This document shows positions 1-53,650 of a stretch of 64,000 bases of DNA, piece by piece (positions within the stretch are counted from its first letter, which is position 1; each line of letters starts with the position of its first letter). Both the position numbers and the translations under genes were made by a program. Location of the stretch: contig CM063109.1 of NCBI GenBank assembly GCA_031841125.1, forward strand, positions 3,882,321 to 3,946,320, in the 5' to 3' direction. Under the pieces are notes generated by a model, which was not told where the DNA came from, did not search any database, and saw nothing but the letters and a program-made list of their open reading frames with translations. The stretch is from Acanthococcus lagerstroemiae. Taxonomy: Eukaryota > Arthropoda > Insecta > Hemiptera > Eriococcidae.

Positions 1-309
1 ATTGACATTCAAGGGACTAAAATGTAGGTACAGTAAGTAAGGTAAAATGTTGGTGGATACTTTCTACCTCTAATGCACTAGTGGAAACAATCACTTTTAT
101 ATGCTCAATATACATACTTGGGTACAAGTACACGCAGCGCTGTTCTGAAGGAACTTTTTGAGGGCATACTCTACCATCATGAGCGGAACCACAAACAGTT
201 TAGCAGGGGGTGTGGGGTACGGGTGGTAATTTTCTGAGAGTATACGGCGTATACGGAGTATACCCTTTCGGAAAAACGCTGAGTACACGTTCTATCAGTA
301 GGAAAGCAC

Positions 310-499
310 CGTGTACACGGTCAATGAAAATGACAGTATGAAAAATGATCACTGAAATTGTCTTCATTAAAAATTCAAATCGGTTTGAATTTTTAATGAC
401 GCTTGGATCATTTTCATGATCTCTTATCATTATAATGATGACGTTCACTATTACTGACGTAACGCTCAATAATGATAATTTTCATTGACCGAATACACC
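310..499. mobile_element. foldback / MITE-like palindromic element
   Basis: Left arm CGGTCAATGAAAAT (318-331) pairs with right arm ATTTTCATTGACCG (478-491). A perfect 15-bp palindrome with a 4-nt loop (365-398) lies at the inner turn. The right arm is longer and irregular. It is noncoding. No clear target duplication was found. Confidence 0.5.
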
Positions 500-1027
500 C
501 CGCTTTAGTAATAAAAATTGTTCTCAAATCGAGAATCACATAACTACAACGTGTTTCAGGAAGGCATTGTACGAATTTGATTTGGAGTCAGCACGTAAGC
601 TACAAAAAGATTCTACAAAATTGTAAAGAAGTATCCCATACCAACGAAGCTAACGCATTCCAACTGCAAAAATATGTAAATGGAATATGTACACGCAAAT
701 GTTTTGATTCTCAGTTGATTCGAAATACACAAACTTACACAATGACAAATGGATGTGTTCCCGTTTAATAACATACAGAAAAATAATTGGTAACTACGAG
801 TAGATGCAACTGATATCAGTGACTTCGAAGAACAACAGTATTTATTTGCCCCCCCCCCCCTCCGAAAAATCTGACCATAAGCCGACAACTTTTCCTGACA
901 AATGTGAATATGTTTACCTGACCTCATTTCTGGGGAGGTCGAGATACGATTAACAGAAAAGATTAATTTACTTTTCGTAGATAACTTTCTTTCTTATGAT
1001 GATTGGTCATAGTTCGAATAATTCCAT

Positions 1028-1100
1028 GATGGCAGCCAAATTGGCCCCGGGACACCACACCCTCTATCCCAGAATTACCCCGCTTGGGCCTGAGTCAGGA
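1028..1100 (+). repeat. dispersed repeat family R1, probable fragment at 1.0 kb
   Basis: GCCAAATTGGCCCCGGGACA and CCAGAATTACCCCGCT parallel GCCAAAGTGGCCCCTGAGAC and CGGAAACTACCCTTTCG of the 39.1 kb copy in order and spacing. Weak but consistent. Confidence 0.35.
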
Positions 1101-1319
1101 TAGGGGGAAGGTCAGGATAATCGTTAGAATAATATTCATAAGCTGTATAAAAAAACAAGTTCTGCCACTAATGGCCAGAATTTCAACACATCCAACAATT
1201 AATTCATGATACGAAAATCTTAAATATCTGAATGCAGATTCTCCACTACGAGTGCCCCTGAATCCTGAAGCAATAAACCAACTGTGCATTACCAACAATC
1301 GATTGATCAAATAACTGGA

Positions 1320-1570
1320 AATTAATTTATGAAAATATCAAAAATCAACTACTTGAATTAGCGCAAAATGATAATTAAATTATGAAAATCCATATATTAA
1401 GCTGTCAAAAATTAATTAATTGAGCTATCAAACGTCAATTCTTAAAGGTAGAAGAATCAAATCATCAAAAGTCGATTAATTAAGCTATTAAAAATTAATG
1501 TGTTCATTTATCAAAACTCGATTTACTGATTTATGTGAATTAATCAACAAATTATGATAGAGAATTTCTT
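1320..1570. repeat. AT-rich degenerate repeat
   Basis: Loosely repeated words of the form TCAAAAATTAATTAA and GAGCTATCAAA recur about every 30 bases. The copies are too divergent to define an exact unit. Confidence 0.35.
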
Positions 1571-1708
1571 AAATTATCAATATCTTATTATTCGCAATTT
1601 AGATAATTAACTTTTTCGAACTCACACAGCGGAAGTGCGATAATTTCAGACAGCAAATCTTATGTTTATTCCCATCGGATTTGGCAACAATGATTAACGA
1701 TGAAACCA

Positions 1709-1815
1709 GTGGCGAAAGTAATAACAGTTGACGTGGTTCAGAAGAAAGGCCTGAGTGGTAACTGGACCCAGAGGCCCTTTTCTTGCAACGCGTTTCATGT
1801 TTTTACTTTCGCCAC
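1709..1815. repeat. short inverted repeat, about 107 bp
   Basis: GTGGCGAAAGTAA (1709-1721) is perfectly complementary to TTACTTTCGCCAC (1803-1815). Inner sequences AAAGGCCT and AGGCCCTTTT also roughly pair. May be a tiny MITE; no target duplication was identified. Confidence 0.4.
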
Positions 1816-3538
1816 GGCTTTCATTCAAAAAAGCATCTTAAAGGACGAGCAGTAATATACCATTTTCAGATATTGATAATCGATTAATATAAATATTGAT
1901 CAACGATCAACTCAATTATCAAGAGCGCGTGCGCACAATTTTTCTACATTACGTTATAGGTTATAGAGGCATCCAGGAATGTAATAAGAGGAGGGAGGTG
2001 CCAGACCTTTATGAATAGAGAAGAGGGAGGGTGAAGGCATAGACTCACTGAATGATAGGCCAAAATTACCATACAAGCTACAAGCAAATAAACCAAAGCT
2101 TCTTGATCGCACAATGCCGAATAAGAAGAACATGGTGAAAGAAGAGGGAGTTCTCTCCCACATTTTTGATCGGCAAGCCTCCGTAAAAATAGCAGAATTA
2201 TAGAGGGCAACACCGCTACGGAAAATTTGAAAAATGTGTAAATGCTTGAGGATAAATGCGACCAAAATTGATTTTGCAACTTTTTTCCAACGGATAGTGT
2301 ATAACTGTCCCCTAGAGAAAATCACTATTTTATTTACAGCATATTTCCTACCACAAGAAGAAAATTTTCAATCAAAGAGACAAACAACGTTTTCTATTGA
2401 CCATATCGCAAACCCTCCAAAATATTAAGATTGAGCGAACTTATCTGTAAGTCAGGAAGTTATCGGCCTATCCGACTGCCAGAGGGTCACTCAACCAGAG
2501 ACATAATATTCTGTACATTCGCGCAGAAAAAGAAACCAGTGGTTTTCAAACAGCACCTAATGAGAGGATTTGTAGCTCCATAGGAAAAAACTAGCGGAAT
2601 TTCTCACGGCATGCTGATACTGGCAACCGAACTAACAAGGATGCTCCGTCAGTCAGACATCTTATGGCGTGATTATTGAAAGAATATCTGCGAAAATTAC
2701 GCAAAATGTTGATGTATATTGCCGAATAAAGATTTACGAAAATTATGCTGTTACAAGGCGTCCACACTTGATACGCGGCGGTGTTACGTTACATGTGTGT
2801 ACGCGGCTTAACATACTACGTTCCCAGATTATTCTGAAATCAAGAATGACCTAGACTCGCTCTCAAAGGAGCCTGAGAGACCAGGCAAATTTTAAGCGAC
2901 TCTTTTGGATCCAAGCGAGGAGTTCGCACGGTATCAAATTTCTATTTTTGAAATTTGATTGTAAGAAATAAAACAAACAAAAGAACATATTAACAAAAAT
3001 GACGAACCAAAACATTATTAGTAAATGAGGTTCTTTCCATTTTATTTATATTCGCTGGGATAGAAAATAACTTTCCTGGAGAACTTGACACGGTTGCCCT
3101 TCAGTTCTTTTTATGAAATAAACGAAAATAAATGCATTCGCGATAATATCGTCGAATTCTCGTTTCGGATAATTGACAGGCAATTTTTAAACTCTAATCG
3201 ACAGCCGGATATAGGCAAAATCGCGTTACTAGTAAGTGAACCGCGCGTTTTGCCATTTTTACTTTAAATTATATTTCACAATTCATCACAAAACAAGGAA
3301 GGGAGGAAACTACGCATCATAATTTTTCCAAAATGAAATTTGCGTTCGACGCACGCTGATGGAACTATTTATCAAGACAAATGATCTTCGCAGTGAGGCG
3401 GAAGTACGAATAACGTGAACTAGAGCATGGCTCACTTTTTTTAACCAGATCATTAATTTATAATGACTCGATGATTGTCAATTTGTAAACGATGCGCTAC
3501 TCTGTCTGCAATGGTCCCAACGACTCGTAGCAACTAAG

Positions 3539-3670
3539 TGCCTTCCTACATAAGCGAAAACACGCAACAAAACTCGCTAGTCGCGTAACATTTGAGGATG
3601 AAACAAACGAGTTTGTTTCGTGTTACATGGTTTCGTGTTTCATGTTTCCGCTTATGTAGGAGAGGGCGCA
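3539..3670. mobile_element. MITE-like element with 12-bp core inverted repeats
   Basis: CCTACATAAGCG (3545-3556) is perfectly complementary to CGCTTATGTAGG (3649-3660). The outer ends TGCCTT and GAGGGCGCA pair imperfectly. CTAAG occurs on both sides (3534-3538 and 3671-3675) and may be a target duplication. Interior words CGAAACA/CGTGTT also fold back. Confidence 0.5.
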
Positions 3671-3986
3671 CTAAGGAAATAGTACTATCAAAACCCCTTA
3701 AGTTTTCGTCAATACCGTAAGGTACGTTTCCTCCGTTCCGAATTTTGACCGTCGATATTTTTTCGATGCCTACTATTATACCAAATCAAATAGACACTTT
3801 AGGATGTATTCCTTATGTACACGAATTAAACTTCGAAAACGAACCATAATTCGAGAATTTTCGTAGAAAAATACACAATTTCAACGAGTTTAAAAAAAAA
3901 ACACAACAAAAAACCAAAAGAAAACATACGCGCAAAAAGAACAAATAAATAAATTAAAATAATAACAATATGGAAGGATAAAAAAT

Positions 3987-3992
3987 TTAATT
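3987..3992 (-). promoter_or_regulatory. candidate polyadenylation signal for RSK
   Basis: ATTAAA on the minus strand about 200 bp past the RSK stop. A canonical AATAAA lies farther downstream at 3041-3046. Either could end the transcript; AT-rich DNA produces such hexamers by chance, so this is only a candidate. Confidence 0.25.
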
Positions 3993-4193
3993 TAATTACA
4001 AACTTGTAAAATCGACCACTTCGTTTTTTCCTTCTTTCCAGTCTTCTGAATGCGACACATACACGCATGTACAACCCCATGCACAGGACACAGAAAGGAG
4101 AATACTGACAGAAACACATTATTGTTGGCTATAACTGCCATTGGAGAAATTAAAAACAAACACACCGCCGGAGTTGATGTACACCAAAACACA

Positions 4194-44691
<40,498 letters not shown>

Positions 44692-47039
44692 CTGTAACAC
44701 ATAGAAAATTACAAATTGATTAATGCGATGTGATTACGTAATATACACCTGTACCGCGACTGTTAAAATTTCGACAGATGAAAAACCACCATATCCGACG
44801 AATCACGACAGTTAGTTGGCAGCGAAGATACATATATGACAGTGGAGTTATACCTCGGAAAAATAAGAAAAAACGGATACGAGCCTATATGTGTTCCTCA
44901 GGAGTTTCACGTGCACTCATTGTAGGGCATTAACTATACCAATTTGAATTATTCGAAATGACTGGCACTCGAGCGTGACTTTGGCGAACAAAATATCGGA
45001 CCTTTCGCAGCTGAGCGTACTTAAACACATAAATGTGTATTTACGGCCTACATTATATCGCATCGAAAAAGGCCGACTTAAAAAAGTGCCGGCTTCATTT
45101 ACTTTTTCATTTCCAAAATTCACTCGAAATGTGCATACTTAGACTATTCGAGTTTCTCGTATTCGAGAGAAAGCATCAGACACCGAGACATCTGGTACTT
45201 GCTCGGCACCAGAATAATTACCTACTCGAATATAAATAAACGAAAAGCTGGGCCAGGAGAAAAAAAAACAAAAAAAAAATAGAAAGTAAAACGAAACTTC
45301 TCGCAAATTCGTCGTAAAATATGAGAAAGTACCATGCCGTCGCTTAAAATATGAAAATGTTTATTCCAGCAAACTATGCGAGTACTCATATCTCATCACG
45401 TCCAACAAAGCAGGCACCGAGTATCAGCCAGTTTTCAGCCTTAAGTTGAGCAATTTTTTCCCAACTTTAACGCTTGCTCGGCCGAGTTTCATTTTCCGTT
45501 TTGCGGAGATTTAATTAAGTACGAGTATAAATACCAGCGGATCGGCGAGCGAACCATATTCGGGTTGTAAATTTTCTTTTCGTTGTTTTCCAAACACTTT
45601 AAATATTCGTTCTTAGTTGCTTGCACCTTTTACGCAAATAGCAAAACGGCCTAAATGAGAGATGAGAATGAAAAGTCGATTTTTGTTCTAGTAAAGCGAA
45701 ACATACAGCGTGAACGTGTATACAGAGAAAAATTACATTACAAAATTTCTATTCAGCTGATTGCCCTCAGTGGATGGAGCTCGGAGGTGGATCAATTTTG
45801 GAACACTATGAGTCTACAGTCTACACAGACCAATGTATTTCACCACACGAATACAAGTTTGGCCTGTTTTTTTTTTTGTTTTTTTCCCAGAGAGCAGTAA
45901 TACATCCACCGTTATTGCAAATTGCAATTATGTTAATTCGCGAGTCTGAAGAGCGACATGCTGAAACTCTGAAGCTCCGGTGTACTCGTTAGTGTAATAT
46001 CGTCCATGTCGTTGAAATTACGAGCATATTACTACAGAAGTATCCAACGGCAATTACCAGAACAGTTATACACCTAATACGAGAAATTAAATGTTCAGTC
46101 GACGGTATATGGGATACCATCGTACGTGGGAAATTGCTTTTACGACAGGCTATTTCAACGGTTCATATTAAGGCTATAGTACTACGGCAAAAAATGCGTT
46201 CTTTATTATTCAAAGAAGGGGGGGGGGATATAATTCTAAGTGAACGAGAATAAGAGATGGCATAAAGTAAACAAGGCTTTCGGGGTTGAATTTGTAGAGA
46301 TCAGGAGAAATACATATGAAAGTCGCAAGCCCACTTAAGAAAATTAGACTGAACTAGTGGGATTCGCGTCTTGGTCTTTCGCAGCCCACCCTTTCACCGA
46401 CACTAGTTCGCTTGTGTCAGCCCAATGCTCGAGCCCTACACATCTCATCATCTGTTTGACAACGTGTCACACAGTGTGTCTATCGATCAGTCTGCCTTAT
46501 GTTTGACTGTCGCTGTATCAGTCTAACTATGAGTCTGTCACTTCATCTATTTAATCTACCTATCTATCTATTTCTACTGATAAACGTACTAGCGATTAAT
46601 CTCGTTCAAGAAATAGTGCGACGGATTTCCATTCGCATGAAGAGTGTGGTTGTTATTTGCTCAAGACGGGCTTTTCGGTACATTCACGTTTACTATGCAG
46701 ATTATATAAAATACAAACCGTTTTACTGACTGCAATATCAAACTGCAGTATTATTCTCATAGGACACAATTAACTGAGACATTGGGACAAATTTGGACTC
46801 ACTGAGAGGGGGTACGGAACACTTGATTGAAATAAAGGAAGTGAAAAACAGTTGTACTATCTGACGGCCATAATTTGACTAGAATTCTTCCGTAGGGTGG
46901 ATTTTATGGTGTTGCCCCTAAAACGCCATAAGAAGAAAACATTCATTCATGAACGAAGTGAGAAAAACTTTTACAAGTTTCCAGAGAACTGAGGGGTAAA
47001 AACATCCCCTAAAACTGGCTATGGATCAAATTTTCTGTC

Positions 47040-48310
47040 TTTTATTAATACTAGGGGACTTCGCCCCCGGCCGCTTCGCCCCCCCCCACCGTCACAGTCC
47101 TCAGTGTTTGGTCTGAAATTTTTGTTCCTGATTTGAGGTTTGCTTTGTGCTTCTTTTGCTCCCCCTCCATCAGCGGTCCTTAATCTTCCACCATGAACCC
47201 CCTTCCATCCTTTCTTCATCACGAGCCTCCACCACGACCCCCTCGTTGACCATGGTTGCTCTCCGCCTCCACGGTCACACTTCAACAGTCGCAGCCCTCC
47301 TCAGCCACAAACTCCTCCCCCTCAATGGCCATAGTCCTTCACCTAGTCTCCCCCGATCACCCTTTCCACCCCGAGTACCCTCCACTAGGACCACGTCCTT
47401 CGACCACCCTACACCACTATGGCCTTCATTTCTGTTCACGTACCACACCCCCACCAAGACCTCTTCACCCATCACTACGACCTACCCAATGGCGGCCTTA
47501 GTCCTTCTCTACAGCCTTCCCCTTCCGCGGCTCCATCTCCTCGCTCAACCACCACGAAGATCCCCTGGTCCTCCAACCAGGAGCTTCCACCACCATGACA
47601 TACCCTTCCCCACGAGAACCCTTCCGTTCAAGACCACCTGCCCGGGACCAGAACCTTCCGCACCATGGCCTTCATTCGCCTTCCCGGGCGCCTGCCTCTC
47701 TCACCAAGGACTTCCTCCTCTACCAGGACATCTTACTCACTATTACCCCCCACACCATCCAGGGCCTTTATGCCCCTCCAGAGGCCACGCCACCCATGGA
47801 TCTCCTTCCCATTCTGGAGCTCCCTCCACCATGACCCACTTCCTAGGGGTAATTAGTGGGGCAGGGTAGGCGATCCGCAGTTTCTACTCCCTCCCAATGG
47901 CGGCCTTGGTCCCTCTCCACAGTCTTCCCCTCCGCGGCTCTATCACCCTACGGCCTCCTCGCTCAACCACCTCAAAGATCCCCTGGTCCTCCAACCAGGA
48001 GCTTCCACCACCGATCTGCTCTTGCAATTTTTCAAGGGCCCTCCTCCCCCTTCACGAGCTTCCTCCACAACCATGAACCCCCTCCTGAGGGTAGGCTACC
48101 CCTGGAAAATTGATCAATTAAGGGGCAGAGTAGGCAACCCGCAGCGATTTGTGATCTTAAAGATTATGGGTAATTATGTCATTTTATGTCTTTTTATGCT
48201 TATTATGTCGGTTATGTCTTAAAACTTGGAGATCTTTTATGTTAGAACAGATTATGTCCTTGAAAGTAGCTATTCTGCCCCTGCAATTTTTTTAATTTTT
48301 AGGTAGGGAA
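47040..48310. repeat. CT-rich, strand-asymmetric minisatellite block with a ~410-bp duplication
   Basis: The plus strand is dominated by C and T, with recurring CCTCCACCACGACC and CCATGGCCTTCATT words. A segment at 47485-47594 recurs at 47893-48014: CCCAATGGCGGCCTTAGTCC against the same with one change, then GATCCCCTGGTCCTCCAACC. The words GTAGGCAACCCGCAG recur near 47868, 48129 and 48303. The 240-codon plus-strand frame here is Pro/Ser/His-rich because of the bias; I do not believe it is a gene. Confidence 0.6.
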
Positions 48311-51300
48311 CCCGCAGTGCGTTTTCTCCAGGAGGGGGGAGGAGTTTTGGTTTTTAATATATCTCTTAGAGAGATTATTATTTGTCGAAATTTTACTACT
48401 TTACAGGCCCGCGAAACCAGCCGTCGAGCGCCGGGGATCGCGGGGCTAACGGATTCACGAGGGAAACAGAGGTAATAGATTGGCTTTTTATTCGAACAGA
48501 TTTCTACAAGAATGACCTCGGGCATATTCAACATATTTTCGAGACCAACCGGATCACGATCCAAGTCTCAATCCTTTAATAAAACCTCTGGAGAAAACGT
48601 TGGACCCTCGATGAAGCTAGCTAGCTAGACCTTGCCGTTTGAAGATCCCACTCAGGGTCGTAGCGGCCGGGGGAGAGACGTGTCATATCCCCTTCTCCCA
48701 AGTCATTTGAAAAGTCAGCACTCGGCAAATCCAGTAGCCAGTCAATCTAATAGGGAAATCAGCGTGTTTTGAATATATTTTAACAGGAATTTTTGATGGG
48801 TACATTTCTTCTCAATTCCACACCAGCTGTTGCCCTGATTTCACTTGGCTCCGAGGCAACTCAATCCTTCATTTAAGTAATAGCAGAGGTAAGTAGCTAT
48901 GTCTGAAGAAAAATCCAGAATTATCAGAATTTTCGCGAGCAAACAAAAAAATAATAATATAATGCAATTTTTGAAAGCAGTAAAAGAATACTTTTATGTC
49001 GGCAATTTTCTGATTTCTCAATTCAAAATTTTCTCATCCATTTGTCATTCAACTCGCTGAGTGAGAAGGGGTGGGCGTGTTTCATTTTTTCTCCTGAATT
49101 AGTTTTTTGCTTAACACGATCTTCCCAACGATGGGCGTGAAGATAACCTTCCTTGAATGCAGAAATAAAAGTATTATCATCATGCACAGTTGGGTACTGT
49201 GGGGATCCAAATGGGATCAGATCAAATACATAATGCTATATTCAGAATCAGTGACCAATTTGACAGGCCTCTCAACTTCTCGAGTCAATCGAATTATGCG
49301 ATCATTTTCATTTGTCATCACGCCACAGGATGTCGTAAGTTGGGGCATGTTTTCTGAGGCTTTCAACTCTAATACCTGATTTCATCGATCTACTTTATTA
49401 TTCAAAATTGTGAAGTTGGCGGCTCACTTTGGGAGGAGGGAAACTGGAGATGAACTTTTCAACTCCAAAGATAGAAAAACAAAATATTGTCGCATGAAAA
49501 TCAGAGATCTGACCAAGCGTTTATAAGAAGTGGGACACTCTTTCGCGATTAACCCAGTATACCACGTATAAAGTGGTTTTCGGGCGAGCAAGTACGAACA
49601 CGTTTTTTTATAATGTAGATAAGGGTAGTTCCTCGAAAAATTCTACAATTTGTAGTCCTCGTTCACGGCTCCGATTAACGAACGCCTACAAACTTCGCAA
49701 TCCCTCTTCTTATGAATATTCGCACGAATCAATTGAAGTGTCACTTTTCAATACGCTGGCTCAATTTGAACGCACGCTCTAGTATTATGCAAATAGGTAT
49801 TCGTTACCTAGCTACCCTCGTAATATATAACTTTTATTCCGCCGAAAATCTCAATTTTTTCAGCCATATTATTTAACTTTTTTCCCTAAATCTCCGAATG
49901 ATGCCGACGAAACGTCTCGCTGAATTCGTACCTAAAAAAATATAGAAGAGAGAAAACGAGAGCGGCGAGGGAGAGGAGAAAACACTATATAAAACTAATG
50001 CAAATAATCCGACGAGAAAACTCGAGCTCGATTCAGGTTCTCCATTCAACACCTTTCGCATAAATCTCTCTTATTTCGATGAGAAAATCTTTTTTGATAC
50101 GAAAAGAAAGGAAGGGGAAAAAAAGGATCACGGTAATACTGATTTTTATACACGCCTCGATCTTCGTTTAATATCGTTATGAAAAATAGCCGCTTTTCAT
50201 CCCGGAATTCGAAGTGCTAAGCATCATCGGCCGAATAAAGCTACACAAGGCTGCCTTCGTTTACGTCTTACCATCTCGTCTTCGCCATTACTTTCCAATT
50301 TTTTTTTCCATTCCCCAGAATGCGAATTTAATTTTTCGAAGAATAAAGAAATAAACCCGTAATATCATTATCCAGGTCGAGGAAAACATTTTCTATCCTT
50401 TCGCTACGCGGCCCTTACTTTTAATTAAAATAACTTCGTTACCGGACGAAGGGCGACTGAGCAAACGCGTTTCACAAGTTCGCCATCAATTTTTAATTGA
50501 GTTAGTTTGCAGATTCGTGGACCTGCGAGTTATGAGTATTCGACAACTCCGACAAACTGCGATAACTGAATCCATTCAGCCGCATGACGAGATATCCCAC
50601 CTAAATGATTTCACAACCGATTGAAATAAATACCGGGTTAGCGATAAAGAAGGTAGATGGGTAAACCATAAATTCGTAGGCACCGAAGAGACTGGACGAG
50701 GCTCCATACAATGTAAAGTTTTGAGCAGATAAATGCCGTAGCGTAAAAGTTTTCAAAGTTTGAATTAATAAACCGTAGATAGAAGACTGACGCATTACAG
50801 TCTCTATAGACAACGTTAGTCAAAAATTGCTTTCGAAGAGCTCATCAACGGGTTGACAGGGAAGAGCATGGAATTCAATCATCATTCCATTTATGCTCAA
50901 CATACTTGACTGACCGGAAGCCTTGAAACTGTAAAAGTAGCATTCTTCAAATTGGCCAACTTACCGGAGAGGGAGGGTTAGCATGGTCACGAGGCTTCAT
51001 CAAAATCCGGGCTTGCTGAGAAAAACACGTCCTACAGGACTCTAACAATTTATGTTTTGAATTCACCGAGGGGGATGGATCTACGTCTTATAGTAGTTGG
51101 ATACTTTTCAAATGGGCTCCGCATTAAGTCATTTGGTTCAAACTTAAAACCCGGTCAGACCCTTCGAAACTGTTCGTAGTCATTGAGACTTCGGAACTCG
51201 ATAACACCGCATTTCCAGAATTTGAAAAAACTCAATGAACACTCTTTCAGACTATGTTAAGAACTTCACACTCATTGGCTTATTCAGGCTATACGCGACA

Positions 51301-51619
51301 GAACTATAACAGAAGTGATGTCCATTTCAAGTTTTCATAGGCACCATTCCCCCCCCCCCTCCTCCCTAAAAAAAACCTATACATTCTTGGATCGGCAAGT
51401 TGAAAAGGCAATGTGTGTTTCGATCAAATATGTAAAAACAGTCCTTACTCAAAATTTTGGATTCTTACTCCTCACAGAAGAGACAAGTTCCTTCGCCGTT
51501 CATCAAGACTGTTGGAAAGACAATATTGTTTTTCGATCAAAAAAGTAAAAAAGAGCTCTCACTTCAAAATTTGTATTTTTATCCCAGACCAACATGAAAC
51601 TTGTCAAGAATCTTTACAA

Positions 51620-52080
51620 TTTCAAAATCGTTCAGACATTGTAAGGATTCCAAGTGATGATAAGGTTATCAGTTTTACGACCGGTTTGATGCAGCTCTCC
51701 ATGTCTTCCCATCTTGTGCGAGTTCTTTCATTTCGTAAGAACACTTAATTTGTCATCCTTGATCATCTGTTGAACATACTGGAATCTTGGCCGACCTCTA
51801 CCCAATTCTTCCTTCCACTCTTCCTTCTACCAGCAGTGATATTATTCCTGGGTGCCTCAAGTTATGCCCTGTTCGTTCATCTCTCCTTCTCTTCAGACAA
51901 TTCCAAATATCCATTTTACCACCTACTCTGTTAAGTACTTCCTCATATCTTAGCTTATCCGTCCATCTGATGGTAAGTGTCCGCCTGCAGCACCACATCT
52001 CAAAAGTTTCGATCCTTCTCTTCTCTGGTTTTCCTATGGTCCAAGTTTCACATCCATACAAGGCTACACTCCAAACAAGT
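51620..52080 (-). pseudogene. RTE-superfamily LINE 3' fragment (C-terminal domain)
   Basis: The minus strand reads KLVWSVALYGCETWT, then RRIETFEMWCCRRTLTI, GKMDIWNCLKRRRDERTGHN and LLVEGRVEGRIG, the conserved C-terminal block of arthropod endonuclease-reverse-transcriptase elements. After a frame break near 51797, GRPRFQYVQQMIKDDK and MKELAQDGKTWRAASNRS follow to about 51660, which is the usual end of the ORF. No reverse transcriptase core is present, so it is a 5'-truncated copy. Confidence 0.82.
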
Positions 52081-52829
52081 TTTCAAGAACAATTTCCAAG
52101 TAAGATTCGTTAAAATTAATATGAGCGTTAAAAAAACTCGACGAATATTCAGCAACGATACTTTAAGACTCATGAAGTTATACGACTCGATTCTTTGAAT
52201 CTTCTGTACACTAAGAATCTTACTCCCTTCGACACACATATAAAAGTACCGAACCGAGCAAAATGCCTACTGAAAATTTTGAAAATTACGAGGGAATAAT
52301 TTTTACCATGTGCTACTCCGGATTCAACCAGAGAGACAGCTAACAAGTCAATATTTCTGAGCATCAAATCTTCGTAGGAAATATCTATTTGTTGAACTAC
52401 AGAGCTTCGGGACCATAGTGATAGGAGGTAACGCCCCTTCAATGTTCTTATGGCACTGCGATGGGAGCACGCATTGAATTCTAATAGTCAGGTTTCTGAA
52501 CTAAAAATTGGAAAACAAATGACTTTTTTATTTCGATCGATATTATTTTGTAATTTAACTGGTTAATATTCCAGCTGTCGACTATCTTCCCCCAAACAAA
52601 ACCTGTTAATTACGACTCTGTGAAGTTTGTAGTTCATTAAATTTTGAGAACAGGCTATTTATTATATACGTTGTGTTACTGAACCCTCGATTATTGCAGC
52701 CATTGCTCATGGTGTATACCAAAATGGGTACACCCGGTATGTCTCAGTCAAATATACTCGTTATACTTCTCTTTCTCTCTCCGTGTCCCCTGCCTTCTCT
52801 ATTCTCCGACTGTCTATCCACTATTGTCC

Positions 52830-53110
52830 CGAGGTCAAAACTGAAACCGGAACCTGAATCTGGACTCAAAACCAAGGATCAGAACCCAAATAATCCCTTG
52901 AATCTTCAGTGAGGTTCCACATCCCTGGAACCGAAACCATACGAGTATAATGAACTCCTTGATTTTTCAATAAGAAATTGGAACTGAAAAAGGCATCCCA
53001 TTTCACAGTTCATAGCGAAGAACCAGAACAGGAACCAACTCGCTCTGAAATTTACGTTCGAACTTCTGATTTGGAACCTGGAAAAGTGAATAAAGAGGAA
53101 AGCGATCTAA
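52830..53110. repeat. degenerate GGAACC/GAACCTG stretch
   Basis: CTGAAACCGGAACCTGAATC, CCTGGAACCGAAACC, AACCAGAACAGGAACCAAC and similar words recur. It opens short frames rich in Glu and Pro. Treated as noncoding. Confidence 0.35.
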
Positions 53111-53329
53111 AAACGCCCAGGTTCCAAATTACCTTTATTTATGACAGACGGATGGTCAGAGAAACTCACAAATGAACGAGGGGCTGACACGAAGTGATCG
53201 AACCCTAGTTAATTATAAGACTAATTTTCAAACTCGTTAAAATTCGGTCAAAACTCACTGAAACTCGTTAGAACATAATTAAGATTCTTCAAATTATGTT
53301 TGAACTGCCTCCACGGATCTCTTGACGAG

Positions 53330-53405
53330 ATGCCAATAAGGATGGATTCCAGGTTCTAAGGTACGGTGTTACGAGGGTCACTTTGGCATATCGTCATACA
53401 CCCGA
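53330..53405 (-). repeat. dispersed repeat family R1, copy at 53.4 kb
   Basis: On the minus strand ACGATATGCCAAAGTGACCC and then GTAACACCGTACC align with the core GTGCCAAAGTGGC...CAGCACC of the 61.6 kb copy. Short and diverged. Confidence 0.4.
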
Positions 53406-53650
53406 TCAAACATTACTATGCTTAACTTTTTTTACTACGGTAAATTTGTCAGAGTCCTGACGAGTATCATCGAAACTTTGTAGACCCCGTAAAGACTTCG
53501 TTAAAACGCTTTAAGATCGAACATATAGGTATGTTGACTTACTTAGACTTATGCTTACATCGTAGTAAGACTATATTATTTTTATTTTATTTTCGTCCCT
53601 CCAACAGCCGAAGCCAATTATAGGAGGGACCTTTTGTTGTTAGAACCAGT

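Larger units (their letters stand above)
1..4193. other. 3' flank of RSK, no gene seen
   Basis: Holds the RSK 3' UTR (extent unknown), three palindromic or inverted-repeat stretches (310-499, 1709-1815, 3539-3670), a 12-base C run at 849-860, a fragment of a dispersed repeat near 1030-1100 and an AT-rich degenerate repeat at 1320-1570. No conserved coding exon was recognised on either strand; the open frames are short and do not resemble known proteins. Confidence 0.6.

Noticed and set aside
1954..2325. 123- and 111-codon overlapping minus-strand frames
   Set aside because: Two frames of the same strand overlap with no conserved residues. I could not link them to a gene or known element.
46499..46729. 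76-codon frame with membrane-like character
   Set aside because: Hydrophobic but AT-driven, no homology pattern, no supporting splice or start context.
47147..47869. 240-codon plus-strand open frame
   Set aside because: The Pro/Ser/His-rich translation follows from the CT-rich repeat; other frames in the block are equally open and similar in composition.
49546..49590. TTAACCCAGTATACCACGTA as a third piggyBac-like end
   Set aside because: It resembles the other ends, but no mirrored partner or second TTAA at a sensible distance was found.
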